Assembly: GCF_000226095.1 (NCBI RefSeq)
Contig: NC_016474.1
Coordinates: 992,001 to 1,056,000, forward strand
Source of the DNA: Thermothelomyces thermophilus ATCC 42464
Taxonomy: Eukaryota > Ascomycota > Sordariomycetes > Sordariales > Chaetomiaceae
Reading direction: 5' to 3'
DNA length: 64,000 nt
Below are positions 21,411 through 32,578 of this stretch, piece by piece. The notes under the pieces were generated by a model. The model was given only the letters and a program-made list of their open reading frames with translations, did not search any database and was not told the origin of the DNA. Position 1 is the stretch's first letter. The number at the start of each line of letters is the position of its first letter. The position numbers and the translations under genes are program-made.

Positions 21411-21810
21411 TCAACGGAACTGGAAGCCATGCGGGGGGAAGCCGCCTCTGCCGCCGCCGCGGCCATCAAAAGAGAAGCTGGCGCCGCCGGGGAACCCTCC
21501 GCCGCCGCCGAACGGGCCGCCTCCTCCCATGCCTCCCATCATGGAGAAGATGATCTCTGGGTCGATGCCGCCGCCCATGCCGCCTCCTCCGAACATATCA
21601 GAGGGATCGGCCAGGTCCACGCCGCTATCGTAGCGCTCGCGCTTCCTGGAATGTGTGTTAGCCACCGAGCGAGTCCCATGCAACATCGAGCTATAGCAAC
21701 GCATCGGAATACGTACTGAGGGTCTATCAATGTCTCGTAGGCTTCACTGATGTCCTTGAACCGGGCATCGGCATCGGCGTCGCCGGGGTTCTTGTCCGGA
21801 TGGTGGACAA

Positions 21811-21843
<33 letters not shown>

Positions 21844-23635
21844 TGTCGGTCGCGTTCTTATCGATACCGAGGATCTTGTAGTAGTCCTTCCTCTGGGACT
21901 TCTTCAGCTCCAGCTCGGCCTTCCGGACCTCCTTGGCAATGGTCCGGTCTTCGGGGTCCAGCTCCTGGATCGCCTTCCATTCCCGAACGGCCGCTTCCCA
22001 CTTCTCGGCCAAGCCCAGGGCGTTGGCCTTGGTCTTGCGGGCCTTGATGTACTGCGGGTCGAGACTGATGGCCCTCTCGCAGTCAGCGATGGCATCCTCG
22101 TACTGCTTGAGCTTAATACGGCACAGAGCTCTGTTCTGAAGGATCTTGGAGTTTGTTCCCTTGTTCGTCGGGTCGACCTCGAGGGCCGATGTGTACAGGT
22201 CGAGGGCTGCTTGCCACCGCCCGGCCTTGTATTGCGTGTTGCCATCCTCCTTCATCCTCTCCAGCTTCTGGACGGTCCGGAGCCACTTGACGGCGTCTTT
22301 GAAGTCGGGATCGCAGCTGAGTGCCTTCCGGAAATGCTGCACCGCCTTGTCGTTATCGCCCTGCGAATAGAGCGCCCGGCCCCGCAGGACCAGACCCTCC
22401 GGGTCCTGGTTGTTCTGACGCAGGAGCGACATGGCAATGTTTTGTGCCTCTCCGAGTGAGTTGGCATCACCCATCTTTAGGAGCGCTTCGCCGCGCATAA
22501 GCTGCCACTTTCTCGGCCTTAGCACGCCGGGCCCAAGCAGCTTCTCCGCCATGTCGAGCGGGTGGAGAACCATGGAAGCTGCCGTGCCATCCTCGAGGGC
22601 CTGCTGCGCCGCCCGAACGTGACGAAGCATCTCCTTGGCGGGTGCCATGTCCTTGGCCGACGGCGCCGGGCGTATACGCCCAAACGTGGCGACGGCCTCC
22701 TCGGGCTGGCCCAGGCTGGTGTAGATGCGGGCGAGGCGGAGGAGAATCTTGGAGTTGTGAGGGTCCAGATCGGCAGCTCGCTTGCAGTCCGCCAAGGCTT
22801 CGTTATACTTGCCGGCCGACATGTAAGCCGCGGCCCGGTTGCCTAGGTAGGTGGCAGAGTTGGGCTGAAGGACGACGGCTGTCATGCAAGTTAGCCGACC
22901 ACGGGACGGACACACTCAGAAGAGTTGTACGAAGTCCGGTTGCTGCTCGGACTCACCCTTTGTGTAGAACTCGATGGCATGGGTGTAATCACCCGCCTTG
23001 AAGAACTTATTGCCCTCATTCTTGAACGACTCGGCCTGCTCGGCCTCGGACTGCACCGGGCTGGAAGGCTGTGATCGATGGGGCGGAGGAGGGGGCACTG
23101 CTTCGTCAGCAGCGCCGTTAATGGATGCGTCGGTCCCGTTTGCCACGGGCACGGTGAAAGAATTCTGGTGAGACGGCGGGTTCGCCGGCCGCGGCGGCGG
23201 CTGCTGATAGGGCGGCGGTTGCGAGGGAGGCGAGGAGGGGTTACCTCCGTTGACCGTCTCCTTTTCGACGTCCATTGAATTGCGAGCGCTCATGGCAGAC
23301 AGTTCCGACAGTCGCTTGCGCTGTTCGGGAGGCAGGTTGAGCGGGTGCGTGTCCGGATCGATCTTTTTACGTCGCCCTGCGTCAGAAAGGTGTCGCGCAA
23401 AAGGGCGCGAGGTGCGCGGCGACTGCGGCTTAGGCTCGCGTGAGGGCGGCGAGGCGGAGCGCTGCGAGGAGGCCTTTTTGGTGGGCGATCGTGAACCCGA
23501 TGATTTTGCGGGAGATTTGGTGGGCGACTTGGTGGGCGAGGATGGTTGTGAAGAATCGTACAATCCGGAGTGCTCGTCCTCCTCCTCGTCGGCCGAGTTT
23601 GGTTTCTTGGACGATATTTTGGAGAAAAACTTCAT
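21411..23635 (-). CDS. TPR and J-domain co-chaperone (DNAJC7/Tpr2-like)
   Basis: Three exons, 23635-22957, 22878-21717 and 21645-21411, give 691 residues. The first 190 residues are Ser/Pro/Lys-rich, with repeated SPTKSP units that look like proline-directed kinase sites, and polyproline. About 195-540 holds two blocks of tetratricopeptide repeats, e.g. [20 protein letters not shown] and [19 protein letters not shown]. The J domain follows at about 560-630, with the HPD triad in [13 protein letters not shown] Gly/Phe/Met-rich tail ends [11 protein letters not shown]. Family members bind Hsp70 and Hsp90 through the TPRs and move clients between them. Orthology to DNAJC7 rests on domain order. 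The frame behind its stop is unusual (see 21087-21410). Confidence 0.9.
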
Positions 23636-24993
23636 TTGCGAGGTATTGCAGCGAAAAGTCGCAACTACCGGGGTCCCAATTGTTTTAATGCGGTTGGTCC
23701 CGCAAAAAACGAAGCGTCAAGCGGCGTGACTCCCGGGACAAGGTCAGGCTGTGTATCGCTGCCGGTGCATCAGGGCAAAAATAGCAGCGAGGGTTTTGAG
23801 GGAGGGTACGAAGCGCCAGGTATCCTAGGTTATCGGAAGTGGGCGCACATGCAATTGCGAGCAACGCTTTTGGGTGAGAAGGGCGAGTAGCCAAAAACCG
23901 AAGGGGGGCGGTTTTTGGCGGTGGGAGCTTGGAGCAGGCAAAAATAAAAAATAAAAAAAAAAAGAATTGTTGGAATGGCTGGGAGTAGGGGGAAGTAGCG
24001 GTTCAAAACGTGAGCGTGTACGGAGTACGGATTAGACAAATGGCACAGACTGATCAACCCATCACGCCTCGGGACCGTCGCAAAAAGGGTTCAAACCATG
24101 GCTCAGCCTTCAGGCAGATCACAAGCACCTTCCAGGGCCTCTTGATTCGCGATTCGAAGAAAATATTGGGTTGGCTGGGGTTGCCCGTTGCTCTGGAAAT
24201 TGGTAGGCAGAACGAAGGTCATTTGTCAAACGCCCAGCGGCAGACGTGGGGAGTGGCTTGCGGGGGACCAGCGGGCGGGAGCCGGCGCGGTGACGGACCC
24301 TTCAAGCAGCATCGGAACAGGGGTGGCTTCAGTTAGCGGAATTCAGATATCGAGGCATATCACTGTAGGCGGTTTCTTGCCGGAGGCTGGGACAGCGATT
24401 CTCGAAACTTCTGTGGGCCGGTCCGTCCCATACTCGGCACGGTTGCACCGGCCGACTCGGATTGCGGTCGTTTGTTCAGTCTGAAGCACCTTGTCGTCAT
24501 CGCTTTGAAATTTCGTTTAGTTGTAGCGTGTTTCTTGGATAAATGCTTCGAAACGGTATCATCAAATGCACTAGTTTTTCCGGAGTACGCTACGCTAGGA
24601 ATGTGTCCCTGGCTATTGATGCATAGCACGAAATAAAAAAAGAGATATGTCAACAATGCCGAGCGGCGCTAGGCGCGGAATGCACATGCACAAGCGCTAC
24701 ACTCCGGTCACGGCGCACCTGGCCAGTCTGACACTTGGCCAAGTCGTTCGTATTGGCTGGGAACAGTTCAGTGACTGGCCCCCAAAAGCCTACCCTAGGT
24801 TTGATAGGCTCCAATTGTGTCGTTGCTATGTTATTACTACCGTTAACAAGCATCAGTTAGCATGTCCCTGGATACCATCCAACCGTTTGCCAAACCCCAA
24901 CATGTGTCAAATGCCCAGCCACCTTTCCGGTCTGTCGTTCATCGCTCCCACCCACGACCGATGCGAACAGCAGAGTTGGCACACCGAATGGAC
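23636..24993. other. Intergenic, 5' of the TPR/J gene
   Basis: 1.36 kb with no supported gene. It holds an A-run near 23940-23970 and a GTACGGAGTACGG word at 24018-24030. Confidence 0.55.
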
Positions 24994-25964
24994 TCATTCG
25001 TCCTCCGAATCGTGAGGAGCCTGCGCGGCAGTCCCGTTTCCACCAGCGATCGTGTTGACAAAATCCTGGTACCTGAATACTTCTCCCCGCTTGCCCAGGC
25101 CTGCTGCTGTGTGTTTGCTGAAAGCCCTGCGCCCTGTGAAACCAGCAATCACCTTCTCGACGTCCAGCGCCGTCAAAGGCTCCTGGCCAGGCTCTGGTGC
25201 TGTGTGCAGTAATGCATCCCTTAGCTCTGCGACGTCAATTTGACCGCTGTCGTCGTCATCGAACGCTGAAAAGGCAGACAGAAGCTCCGAGCTCGGTGAT
25301 AAGGCGGCCAAGGATGATGCTATCGAGTTGAGAAACAACGCCATTGTCATGGTCTGCGGTGCCGACGGAGGGAAGAAGTGGGAGATATCTCCGGCACTCG
25401 ATGGAAGCCCTAGAATCCCATCGTTAGCCAGAGTTTATTGAAGAAGAAGAGTGTTGTGTCTTGTCGTACCCAGTTGATTGAGCATATCCGCGACGTCTTC
25501 CCTAGTTACGACGCCGTCGCTGTCGCGATCAAGAATCTGGAACGCCTCCCGCATCGTGCGGACCTGCGAGGGCTGTAACTGGGAAAGCGCGTTGCCGTGG
25601 CCTACCGAGTTTGAGGTCGTCGGTCGAGGTATGCTGCGCTGTTCGAGAACATGTGTATTCAGGCCATCTTCGACTGTTGCATGTCCTCGAGATGTTCGGG
25701 GCTCTTGCGGTGTTGGGCTTGTGACTGAGCTGCCCATGAACTTCGCGCGGACTTCAGAGAACCCTTCCTTTGTCGGTGTTGCTGATGGTGTAGTCTGCCG
25801 CAGAGGTGCAGCCGATGCGGGTGATTGCGGTCGGCGAAACGGCGAGGACCGAGCGGACCCGGTCCCATAACCCAGGGGAGACGGTTTGTACGTTGAAGGC
25901 ACTGACTGCACCCGAGTCAGCAATTCAGTAAGCTGAAGGACCTCCAATATTTTTTACCTACCAT
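24994..25964 (-). CDS. EF-hand protein, probable myosin regulatory light chain
   Basis: Three coding exons: 25964-25962 (the ATG alone), 25905-25470 and 25409-24994, giving 284 residues. The first intron (25961-25906) starts GTAGGT directly after the start codon and ends GTGCAG with a CTGAC branch point. It is needed because the following frame has no other ATG before its conserved part. Residues 1-110 are Ser/Pro/Thr-rich, typical of regulatory light chains with a phosphorylatable extension. An EF-hand with a canonical loop DRDSDGVVTRED lies near 130-150. A second, FDDDDSGQIDVAELRDAL, lies in the C-terminal half. The order and spacing, with PQTMTMALFLNSIAS between them, fit fungal regulatory light chains of type II myosin, used in cytokinesis and septation. 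A calmodulin-like protein of other role is possible. Confidence 0.8.
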
Positions 25965-26925
25965 GTCTATAGTGAAATGCGCACGAGAGATTGTAGACCC
26001 GGATGATATCGAGGAGGATGCACCTTAGGTGCTGCGTTGCTCGATTCTGTGAGATGCCCTGTACTCCGTGACTAGGATAGTGCCTGATGGAACGTCGATT
26101 CCAGCCAAGAGTGGACGTCGAAATGTGTCCCGAATTCGGGTGACTTCATTGACCAGAAACTATCGATGTTCTGAAGCGTCAGGTAGTCTTTGTCGTCATC
26201 GAGGGGGGAGCTGCTATTGGGCAGCAGAGGAGATGGCCGCTGGCTGGATAAGTTGGAAGTAAACAAACCAACCGGACAACCAGCCGGGGTAGGTACTGTG
26301 CAGCCACAACGGCGGGGATGGGCCCACGTTTGTGGCGTGCGACTGCCGTGGGGCTGCAGCACGGATTACTTCTCACTGCCCTGCTGGGACCCACTCCTCC
26401 AAAGACCCCTCACTGGCTTCCACCCCCACCAAACAAGGGTCGATAATAAACCCTTGTCCGGATCCAGAAAGGTTAGTAGCCAAAAAGGGGAAGCATGGGT
26501 GGTGCGCTTGACCTCAGCGGCGGGAGCATCTTGATTGAACCCAAGCTGCAGCGGATTGCCTTCCACGCTGCTTCTTCCAGCAAGCGACAAGCGGGTGCAA
26601 CGGTCGCCATAAATTCAGGATCTGGAAGTCCTTCCCGCGTTCTTTTTTTTCTCTTTTCGCTCGGGGGAATCCAGAGGGAGCGTCTGGTTCCTCTGCCGGA
26701 ACGCGCAACTCTCCCCGGATTTCGACTTTCTGAGGCCCGGCGCTTCGGAGCCCGCAGTTGACCCCGCGATCCTGTCTTGTATATATACAAGTCTATTTTC
26801 TTACTTTTGCTAGGCGCTGAACAGGGACCTGCTTTTTAGATCGCCATATCTTGCCTCGCGACGAAGCGATTGACTTAAGCAGAAGGCCCGGGCGAAAAGG
26901 GCAGGCGGACGGCAGGGCACAAACG
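25965..26925. promoter_or_regulatory. Divergent promoter MRLC / AFI1
   Basis: 961 bp between start codons. A GTACTCCGTG word lies at 26061-26070 and a TATATATA patch at 26781-26788, about 140 bp upstream of the AFI1 start. A 96-codon minus-strand frame (26072-26362) has no recognisable content. Confidence 0.45.
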
Positions 26926-29552
26926 ATGGCCACCAGCCAGTTCGCGCCCAACCTTCTCAAGAGAACCAACAGTGCAGTCGGGTACTCCAATGGAACAGCG
27001 CTTCAACACCGGAGATCCCTCACGACAATCCCGTCCTCGCGACCCACCCGCTCCCCGCAGCCCCCCGAGATGGACCAGACCTCAGACCCGAGCTTCAAGG
27101 GCAAAGCTCCCTCGACCAGGACGGGCGCATCGTCCCAGCACAGCTCGCTGTCTGCTAGCGCACAACCTCGTTCTGATGCTGCCTTACGGCGGCCCCGCAA
27201 GCTGCGGTCCCAATACCCGCGCGGGAGCTCCGAGAACCACGTCGAATACATTCTCGTGGCGTCCTTCGACATTGACCGCGGGCCGGTCATGGAGCACCAG
27301 TATCCGGTAGCAATCACGGGCGACGAGCACATGCTTGCCGAGCTCATGCTCCCGGATCAGGCCCACGTGAGGAATCAAGACTGGACAATATTCTTCCTTC
27401 ATAAGGACACCAGCCAAGAAGAGGACGATGCGGAACGGCGAGCCAAGGAGGAACGGCGAGCGCGGAGAAGGAGGAAGCGGGACCGGGAGAAGGGCATAAT
27501 ACACGAATCGGACGATGAAGGCGATGAGAACGGCGGCCTGGACGATGACGATGACGACGACGACGACGACGACGACGATTGGGACGATGACTTATCGACG
27601 GATTCCGAGCCTGAAAGCAGCGAAGGCCCTCCGCTGGTTTATGTCCTCAACCTCGTCAACACGAAACAAGACAAGACGGTCAAGCGAGGTGCCGTGGTCA
27701 AGGCAATGGCCATCTGCACCCGCCATCCCTTCCTCCATATATACAAGGTAACAACAACCCACGCTCCGCGGCCACGCCAGGTTCACTTACATCGTGGGAG
27801 TAGCCATTACTATTATTGGCCTTGGATGAGTACTTCAAGGCGCCGGTGCCCGAGACTCTTGCAATGCTCTACAACGCCGTCAACGAGATGGATCTGTCGC
27901 TGATGCCGAAGCTGAACTGGCTCGAGAAACACCTCTTGCAATCGAGCGACAACAAGGATCTCTTCGTCGAGAAGTTTGAGCAGATGATCGAGGATCGGAT
28001 TGCTGGAACATCCGGAGCAGATGTCGGCCAGCCTCTCGACGCCAGCAACGCTCCTCCGCCACGGCCCACCATCTTCCGGTCGGGGTCCAAGGCTCACATT
28101 GAAGGGCACGCCGCCTACGTGGTGCCCAGAGACACGCACGAGTTCGAGAGCAAGGTCATGTACAAGGGCATTCCCATCCCGGTCAAGGTTCCCGTGGCCG
28201 TCATGCCCGAGATTGTCGGCGACTTCTCCCTGATCAAGCTGATCCAGAACTTCTCCGACCCACACTCCAAGTCTCCGCAAACCTTCCCCTTACATCCTCA
28301 CCTAACAACAAACGGGCCCAACACGCACCCGATCATAGTGCTCGTCAACGCCCTCCTGACGCAGAAGCGCATCATCTTTCTGGGACACAATATGCCGTCG
28401 GGGGAGGTGGCCGAGGCCGTCTTGGCCGCCTGCGCGCTCGCGTCGGGCGGGATTCTAAGGGGCTTTACTCGGTATGCTTTCCCGTACACGGACCTTACCA
28501 AGGTCGACGACCTCCTGAAGGTGCCCGGGTTCATCGCGGGAGTGACAAATCCGACCTTTGAGCACCACCCCGAGTGGTGGGACTTGCTGTGCGACCTCTC
28601 GACCGGGAAGATGAAGATCAGCAGCAAGATCGAGGCAGCCCCCATCACGGAAGGGCTAGTCTACTTCCAGCAGCAGAACCCGGCCTACGCGAACCTGGTC
28701 CACAGCTCGTCCAGCAGCGGGTCGTCGTCAAACGACCTGACGGGCGACGCTGCCTTCATGGCGGAGATCCTCCGATGCATCACCACGCGGGCGGGCGAAC
28801 GCGTGATCCGCGCCAAGTGGAGGGCCTGGGTTGTCAAGTTTACGCGCATCGCGGCCGCGTTCGAGGAGAGCGTGTACGGCGCCAGCGCACTCTACATCGG
28901 CACCGACGAGCAGGATGCCAACCTGTCTGCAGCAGCGCACGGTCACGGGTACGTGTGGGTGGACGAGGCGACCAAGGCGAAGGAACTGGCGGGCAACGTG
29001 ACGCGGATCGAGGGGTGGAGAAATACGAGAAGCTATTACAGCTTTATTCAGGTGAGTATGCCTAGGAGGCGGGGGCAGGAAACAGGGGAAAGTAGAGCCA
29101 AGGCTGATCGAAAACTTTAGGACGTCGCGCGGCTCCATCACGTCCGGCCCCTCAAGGGCATCGACCTGGCGCACCTGCACGACCGGCTGCGCACGCAGCG
29201 GCTCACGCCGGAGCAGAGCAAGGAGATCTACCACACGCTGGCCAAGTACGTGCACTCGTACGACGAGATCTGCATGCTGCTGAGCGTGGCGCCCGAGTCG
29301 CAGGCCGGGCTGTTCTACATCGCGCTCGGCCTCTTCCACAAGGACCGCGACGTGCGCTTCAAGACGGCCGAGCTGCTGGAGCGCGTCGCCGAGCACGAGG
29401 CGGGCCAGCACTGGTGGCGCGTGCTGAGCCGGTTCGAGAAGCTGGCCTATGTGCGCATCAAGAGAGAGGCCGAGGCGGAGATGAAGGCTAAGCTGGAAAG
29501 GGAAGAGAAGGACGCATTTGGAAGGGATATTGGCGACAGGAGGATCAGTTGA
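26926..29552 (+). CDS. AFI1: DENN-type polarity/trafficking protein, Afi1 family
   Basis: Three exons, 26926-27747, 27804-29051 and 29121-29552, give 833 residues. The start is the first ATG that keeps the Ser/Arg-rich N-terminus. The N-terminal Arf3-docking block is clear ([20 protein letters not shown] and WTIFFLHKD), interrupted by a basic then poly-Asp linker (about residues 165-230). The DENN core follows: [31 protein letters not shown] across the first splice site, [20 protein letters not shown] and [18 protein letters not shown]. The C-terminal exon is helical. In yeast Afi1 anchors the GTPase Arf3 at the polarized cortex. The role here is assigned by family, presumably at hyphal tips. 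Exon 2 must begin at 27804, since TAG immediately precedes it in frame. Confidence 0.9.
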
Positions 29553-29887
29553 GGAGGGTAGGGCTTATTGCGCATGATGCGACCGGGTTTGGGCGGGGTG
29601 TTGTGTGACTTTCGTGACCGGATCCGGGCATTGTCGGCTGTTCTTGGTCCGTTCGAGCGGCGGGGGCGGCGAAGTTGTCAGAGACAGACGGGCCACATCG
29701 TATTGCTTTATTTTATTTTTTATTTTTTTTTCTCCGTTTGATCCATGGCTGACCTTTCATGTACTTAACTTACCGCCGTCCTCCTCTGTACAAACCGTCC
29801 AAACAAACAAAAAAAAAGCATTACCCACCGGTTCCTCCTCATCCTTCTCCTCTTCAATCACACCCTCCCTCTTTACCCTTCTCCTCG
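29553..29887. other. Short intergenic region
   Basis: 335 bp between convergent genes. A T-rich tract at 29703-29732 is plausible 3'-end processing sequence. No gene. Confidence 0.6.
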
Positions 29888-30886
29888 TCAAAGCAAACCC
29901 AGGTGCTTTGCCGCGTGGTTGACATGATCATCGCTAAAGGTTGCCATGAAGTAGTACGAGTGATCGTACCCCTGAAAACATTGTCAACAACCCCAATCGT
30001 CCCGAGCCACACCGTGCCGACGCAAGGACATGGGAAATTTATAGAAAAGGCAAAATTAAAAGGAAGGAAACCCGGGGGGGGGGGGACTCACCTCGTGATA
30101 CCGCACTGTCAAGCCCTCCACGCCGGCCTCCTTGGCGGCCTTCTCCAAGTTCTCGGGCAGCAGCTGTCCCTGCTTGTAAAAGTTGTCTGCGGTGCCGACG
30201 TCGACGAGGGCCTTGAGGTCGCCGCCCTTCCAGGCGCGGATGAGCTCGGTGGCGTCGTGCTTCTTCCACTCGTCGCGGTCCGGGCCGAGGTAGCCCGAGA
30301 AGGCCTTCTCGCCCCAGGGGCAGCGGGAGGGGTTGGCGATGGGGGCGAAGGCGCTGACGCTCTTGTAGAGGCCCGGGTTCTTGAGGTAGAGCGTCAGGGC
30401 GCCGTGGCCGCCCATCGAGTGGCCCGTGATGGAGACGCGGTCCGGGTCCAGGAAGCGGCCGTACTGCGGGTCGCCGAAGAGGGCGCGGGGCAGCTCGCGG
30501 GCGACGTAGCTCTCCATGCGGTAGCCGCGGCGCCAGGGGTCGCGGGTGGCGTCGACGTAGAAGCCGGCGCCGGCGCCGAAGTCCCACGAGTCCGTCTCGC
30601 CCGGGTGGCCGAGCCCGCGCGGGGACGTGTCCGGGTACACGACGGCGAGGCCGAGCTGCGAGGCGCGGTGCTGGAAGAAGCCCTTCTCGGAGCAGTTCTC
30701 GGGCGTGCACGTCAGGCCCGAGAGGTAGAAGAGCACGGGCACCCGCGGCGGCGGGTCCGAGGCGAAGCTCTGCGGCGGCAGGTAGAGGTTCACGGCCATC
30801 GGGGTCGTCGTCTCTTCGGACTGGTGCGAGAGCTTGAACAGCTTGCCCCCGAAGGAGGCGATGGTGGCTTTGGTTTCGAAGGCCAT
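29888..30886 (-). CDS. S-formylglutathione hydrolase (formaldehyde detoxification)
   Basis: Two exons, 30886-30092 and 29971-29888, give 292 residues, the usual length. The enzyme hydrolyses S-formylglutathione to formate and glutathione in the cytosol, after formaldehyde dehydrogenase. The alpha/beta-hydrolase nucleophile sits in ITGHSMGGHGALTLY (Ser near residue 157), the acid in VDVGTADNFY, and the catalytic His in GYDHSYYFM. The last is coded by the short second exon, so a model stopping at the end of the open frame would lack the triad. YLSGLTCTPENCSEKGFFQ and YPDTSPRG are also diagnostic. No peroxisomal signal is visible (C-terminus HLGLL). The 120-nt intron contains a run of G near its 5' end. 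Confidence 0.94.
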
Positions 30887-31510
30887 CTCGAAGAGTCGCC
30901 TGATGCGTGACGGAGAGACGAGCGGATTAGATGATGGTGATGATGATGATGATAATGATGAGTACCTTAGGGTCAGGTAGCTAAGGTAGCTCAGGTGGTG
31001 AGGTATTGTTGGTTGATCCCGAGGGTGCTCCGTACGCTATTTATGTTAGTAACAGCATTTAATTTGATAGAAATAATAGTTCAATGCACTACACACAAGA
31101 GAAAACGCTGAAAGATCACTGCCAACTACGGCGAAGGAAAAGAATGACCTGGGTAAAAGTATTATAACTCCCGATTTGCTGCGGTCTTGTCTATAAAGAA
31201 AGAGAAAGTTAAGGTCTCGGCTAGGATTCAACACAGCTACCCCGCTGCTGCTGCTGCTGCTGCTGCTCCTGCTCTAATCGACTGCCGATGGCGGGGTAGA
31301 AGGGGACGAGGAGACCAGGCCCACACTGCAATGCCGTCACAGACCAAACGCCGAACACCGATGCCAATACCAATGCCGACCGGCCGACTGACTAACCGAC
31401 CAACTGACCGAAACGACCAGACGGGGATTCGGAGAAAAATTAAAGAGAAGACCCCAGCGGCCCCCCCCCCCTTAAACTACATCCTCACATCCTCCAAATC
31501 ACCCTCCCCA
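30887..31510. other. Intergenic, 5' of the esterase gene
   Basis: 624 bp with a GAT-type triplet run (30930-30962), short AGGTAGCT-type words at about 30970-31000, and a CTG run at about 31245-31267. No gene seen. Confidence 0.55.
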
Positions 31511-32198
31511 TCATTGCGAAGTCGCATCGCCAGTCTTGTTCAGGTGGCAGTCGAACGACGTGATGTACTTGTTCCACCCGACTTCGGTCAGGTTGAACTT
31601 GTGCTCGTAGTCGGACGAGACCGCTCCCATGGTGCAGCCCGTGGGCGACTTGCAGACGCCGCCGCATGCCGTGCTGTTTTTGTTTGATAGAATCGACCAT
31701 CGTCAGCATCGGCCCAGCTCAAACCATTAGGAGGAGCACGAATTTTATAGATTTTCTGCACGGACGGACGCGGTATCGGCAGCTCGGTACTCACAGGTAG
31801 GGATAGCAGTAGAAAGGCGCATCGTCGGGCGCGAAGGTGGCGGCGTTGTTCACTAGCGCTGGTGGCAGGTTGTAACACTTCTCGAGCTCGTAGACGGCGT
31901 ATTCGCAGTGCCCTTGGCCATTGGGGTCGTTGCAGATCAGGACCTAACACGTTCTGCGGTGTGAGTCAAGTTCGTTCAACATTTGCTCTCCTTTTTTTAT
32001 TCTTTTTTATTTGTTATTTTTATTTATTTATTTATTTTTTTTTTTTCATTTTTCCCCCCTGAGAAAGAGACGACCGGAAGAACACCATGGAGCTGAGGAG
32101 GCACTTACACCGCCAATCTTGTTGTGCTCGGTGGGCACGGGGGAGCCCTGCGCGAGAAAGGCGAGAAGGAATCCGGCGATGGTTGCGCTGAACAGCAT
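31511..32198 (-). CDS. Small secreted eight-cysteine protein
   Basis: Three exons (32198-32109, 31943-31795, 31673-31511) assemble to 133 residues. I do not recognise the family. The N-terminus MLFSATIAGFLLAFLAQGSP is a clear signal peptide with cleavage near residue 18. The mature chain of about 115 residues has eight cysteines (contexts ICND, HCEY, KCYN, YCYP, ACGG, VCKS, GCTM, DCHL), hence up to four disulfides. There are two possible N-glycosylation sites (NLT, NKT), no membrane helix and no GPI tail. Splice sites are good (GTAAGT donor, GTGAGT donor) and phases agree. Intron 1 is long for this window (165 nt) and T-rich. The layout resembles apoplastic or effector-like secreted proteins of ascomycetes, but role and target are unknown. 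Confidence 0.75.
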
Positions 32199-32509
32199 GA
32201 TGGTTTCCAAAAGACGAGTTTATATAGCACACCCGAGTCTTGATATCGAGGTTCCTCTTCGCACGTGAGTACACTACTACTCTTTTGAACTGCCGATCGA
32301 AACGAGCGCTGGGATGTAGATGGGTAAGATAGGTAGGTTACCTGAGGTGTCTGCTGAACTGAAGCCTCTAAAAGGCAACCGCGACTCCTGCAAATGCTCC
32401 CTTCTTATAGAAATGAACCTTGACCTGGCCGGAGAGCTAGTAACGACCAGGCAACCATTACATCATGGCGGCCACTTTGGTCGCTGAAGAGCTCTCTCGG
32501 ATACACGGC

Positions 32510-32578
32510 ATCTGAGTGGCTGAGCAGGCGTAAAAAAAGGTATTCGAGGGTGGCGTAGTTCGATCCCTCTGATCTGAA
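32510..32578 (+). pseudogene. tRNA-like relic with perfect A box
   Basis: TGGCTGAGCAGG (32517-32528) matches the RNA polymerase III A-box consensus at every position, and GTTCGATCC (32558-32566) matches the B box 29 bases further on. GAGGG/CCCTC arms flank the B box, and wider TCTCGG/CCGAGA arms lie at about 32495 and 32579. The cloverleaf is not complete: no proper anticodon arm fits between the boxes. This looks like a degenerate serine/leucine-type tRNA or a SINE head rather than a working tRNA gene. Confidence 0.3.

Noticed and set aside
26072-26362. A 96-codon minus frame upstream of the light-chain gene
   Set aside because: It lies in the promoter/leader, has no homology and no link by splicing to the downstream start, and could at most be an upstream frame.
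29759-30910. A 383-codon plus-strand frame over the esterase gene
   Set aside because: It lies opposite the S-formylglutathione hydrolase exons, and the valine/glutamate/arginine-rich translation is an artefact.
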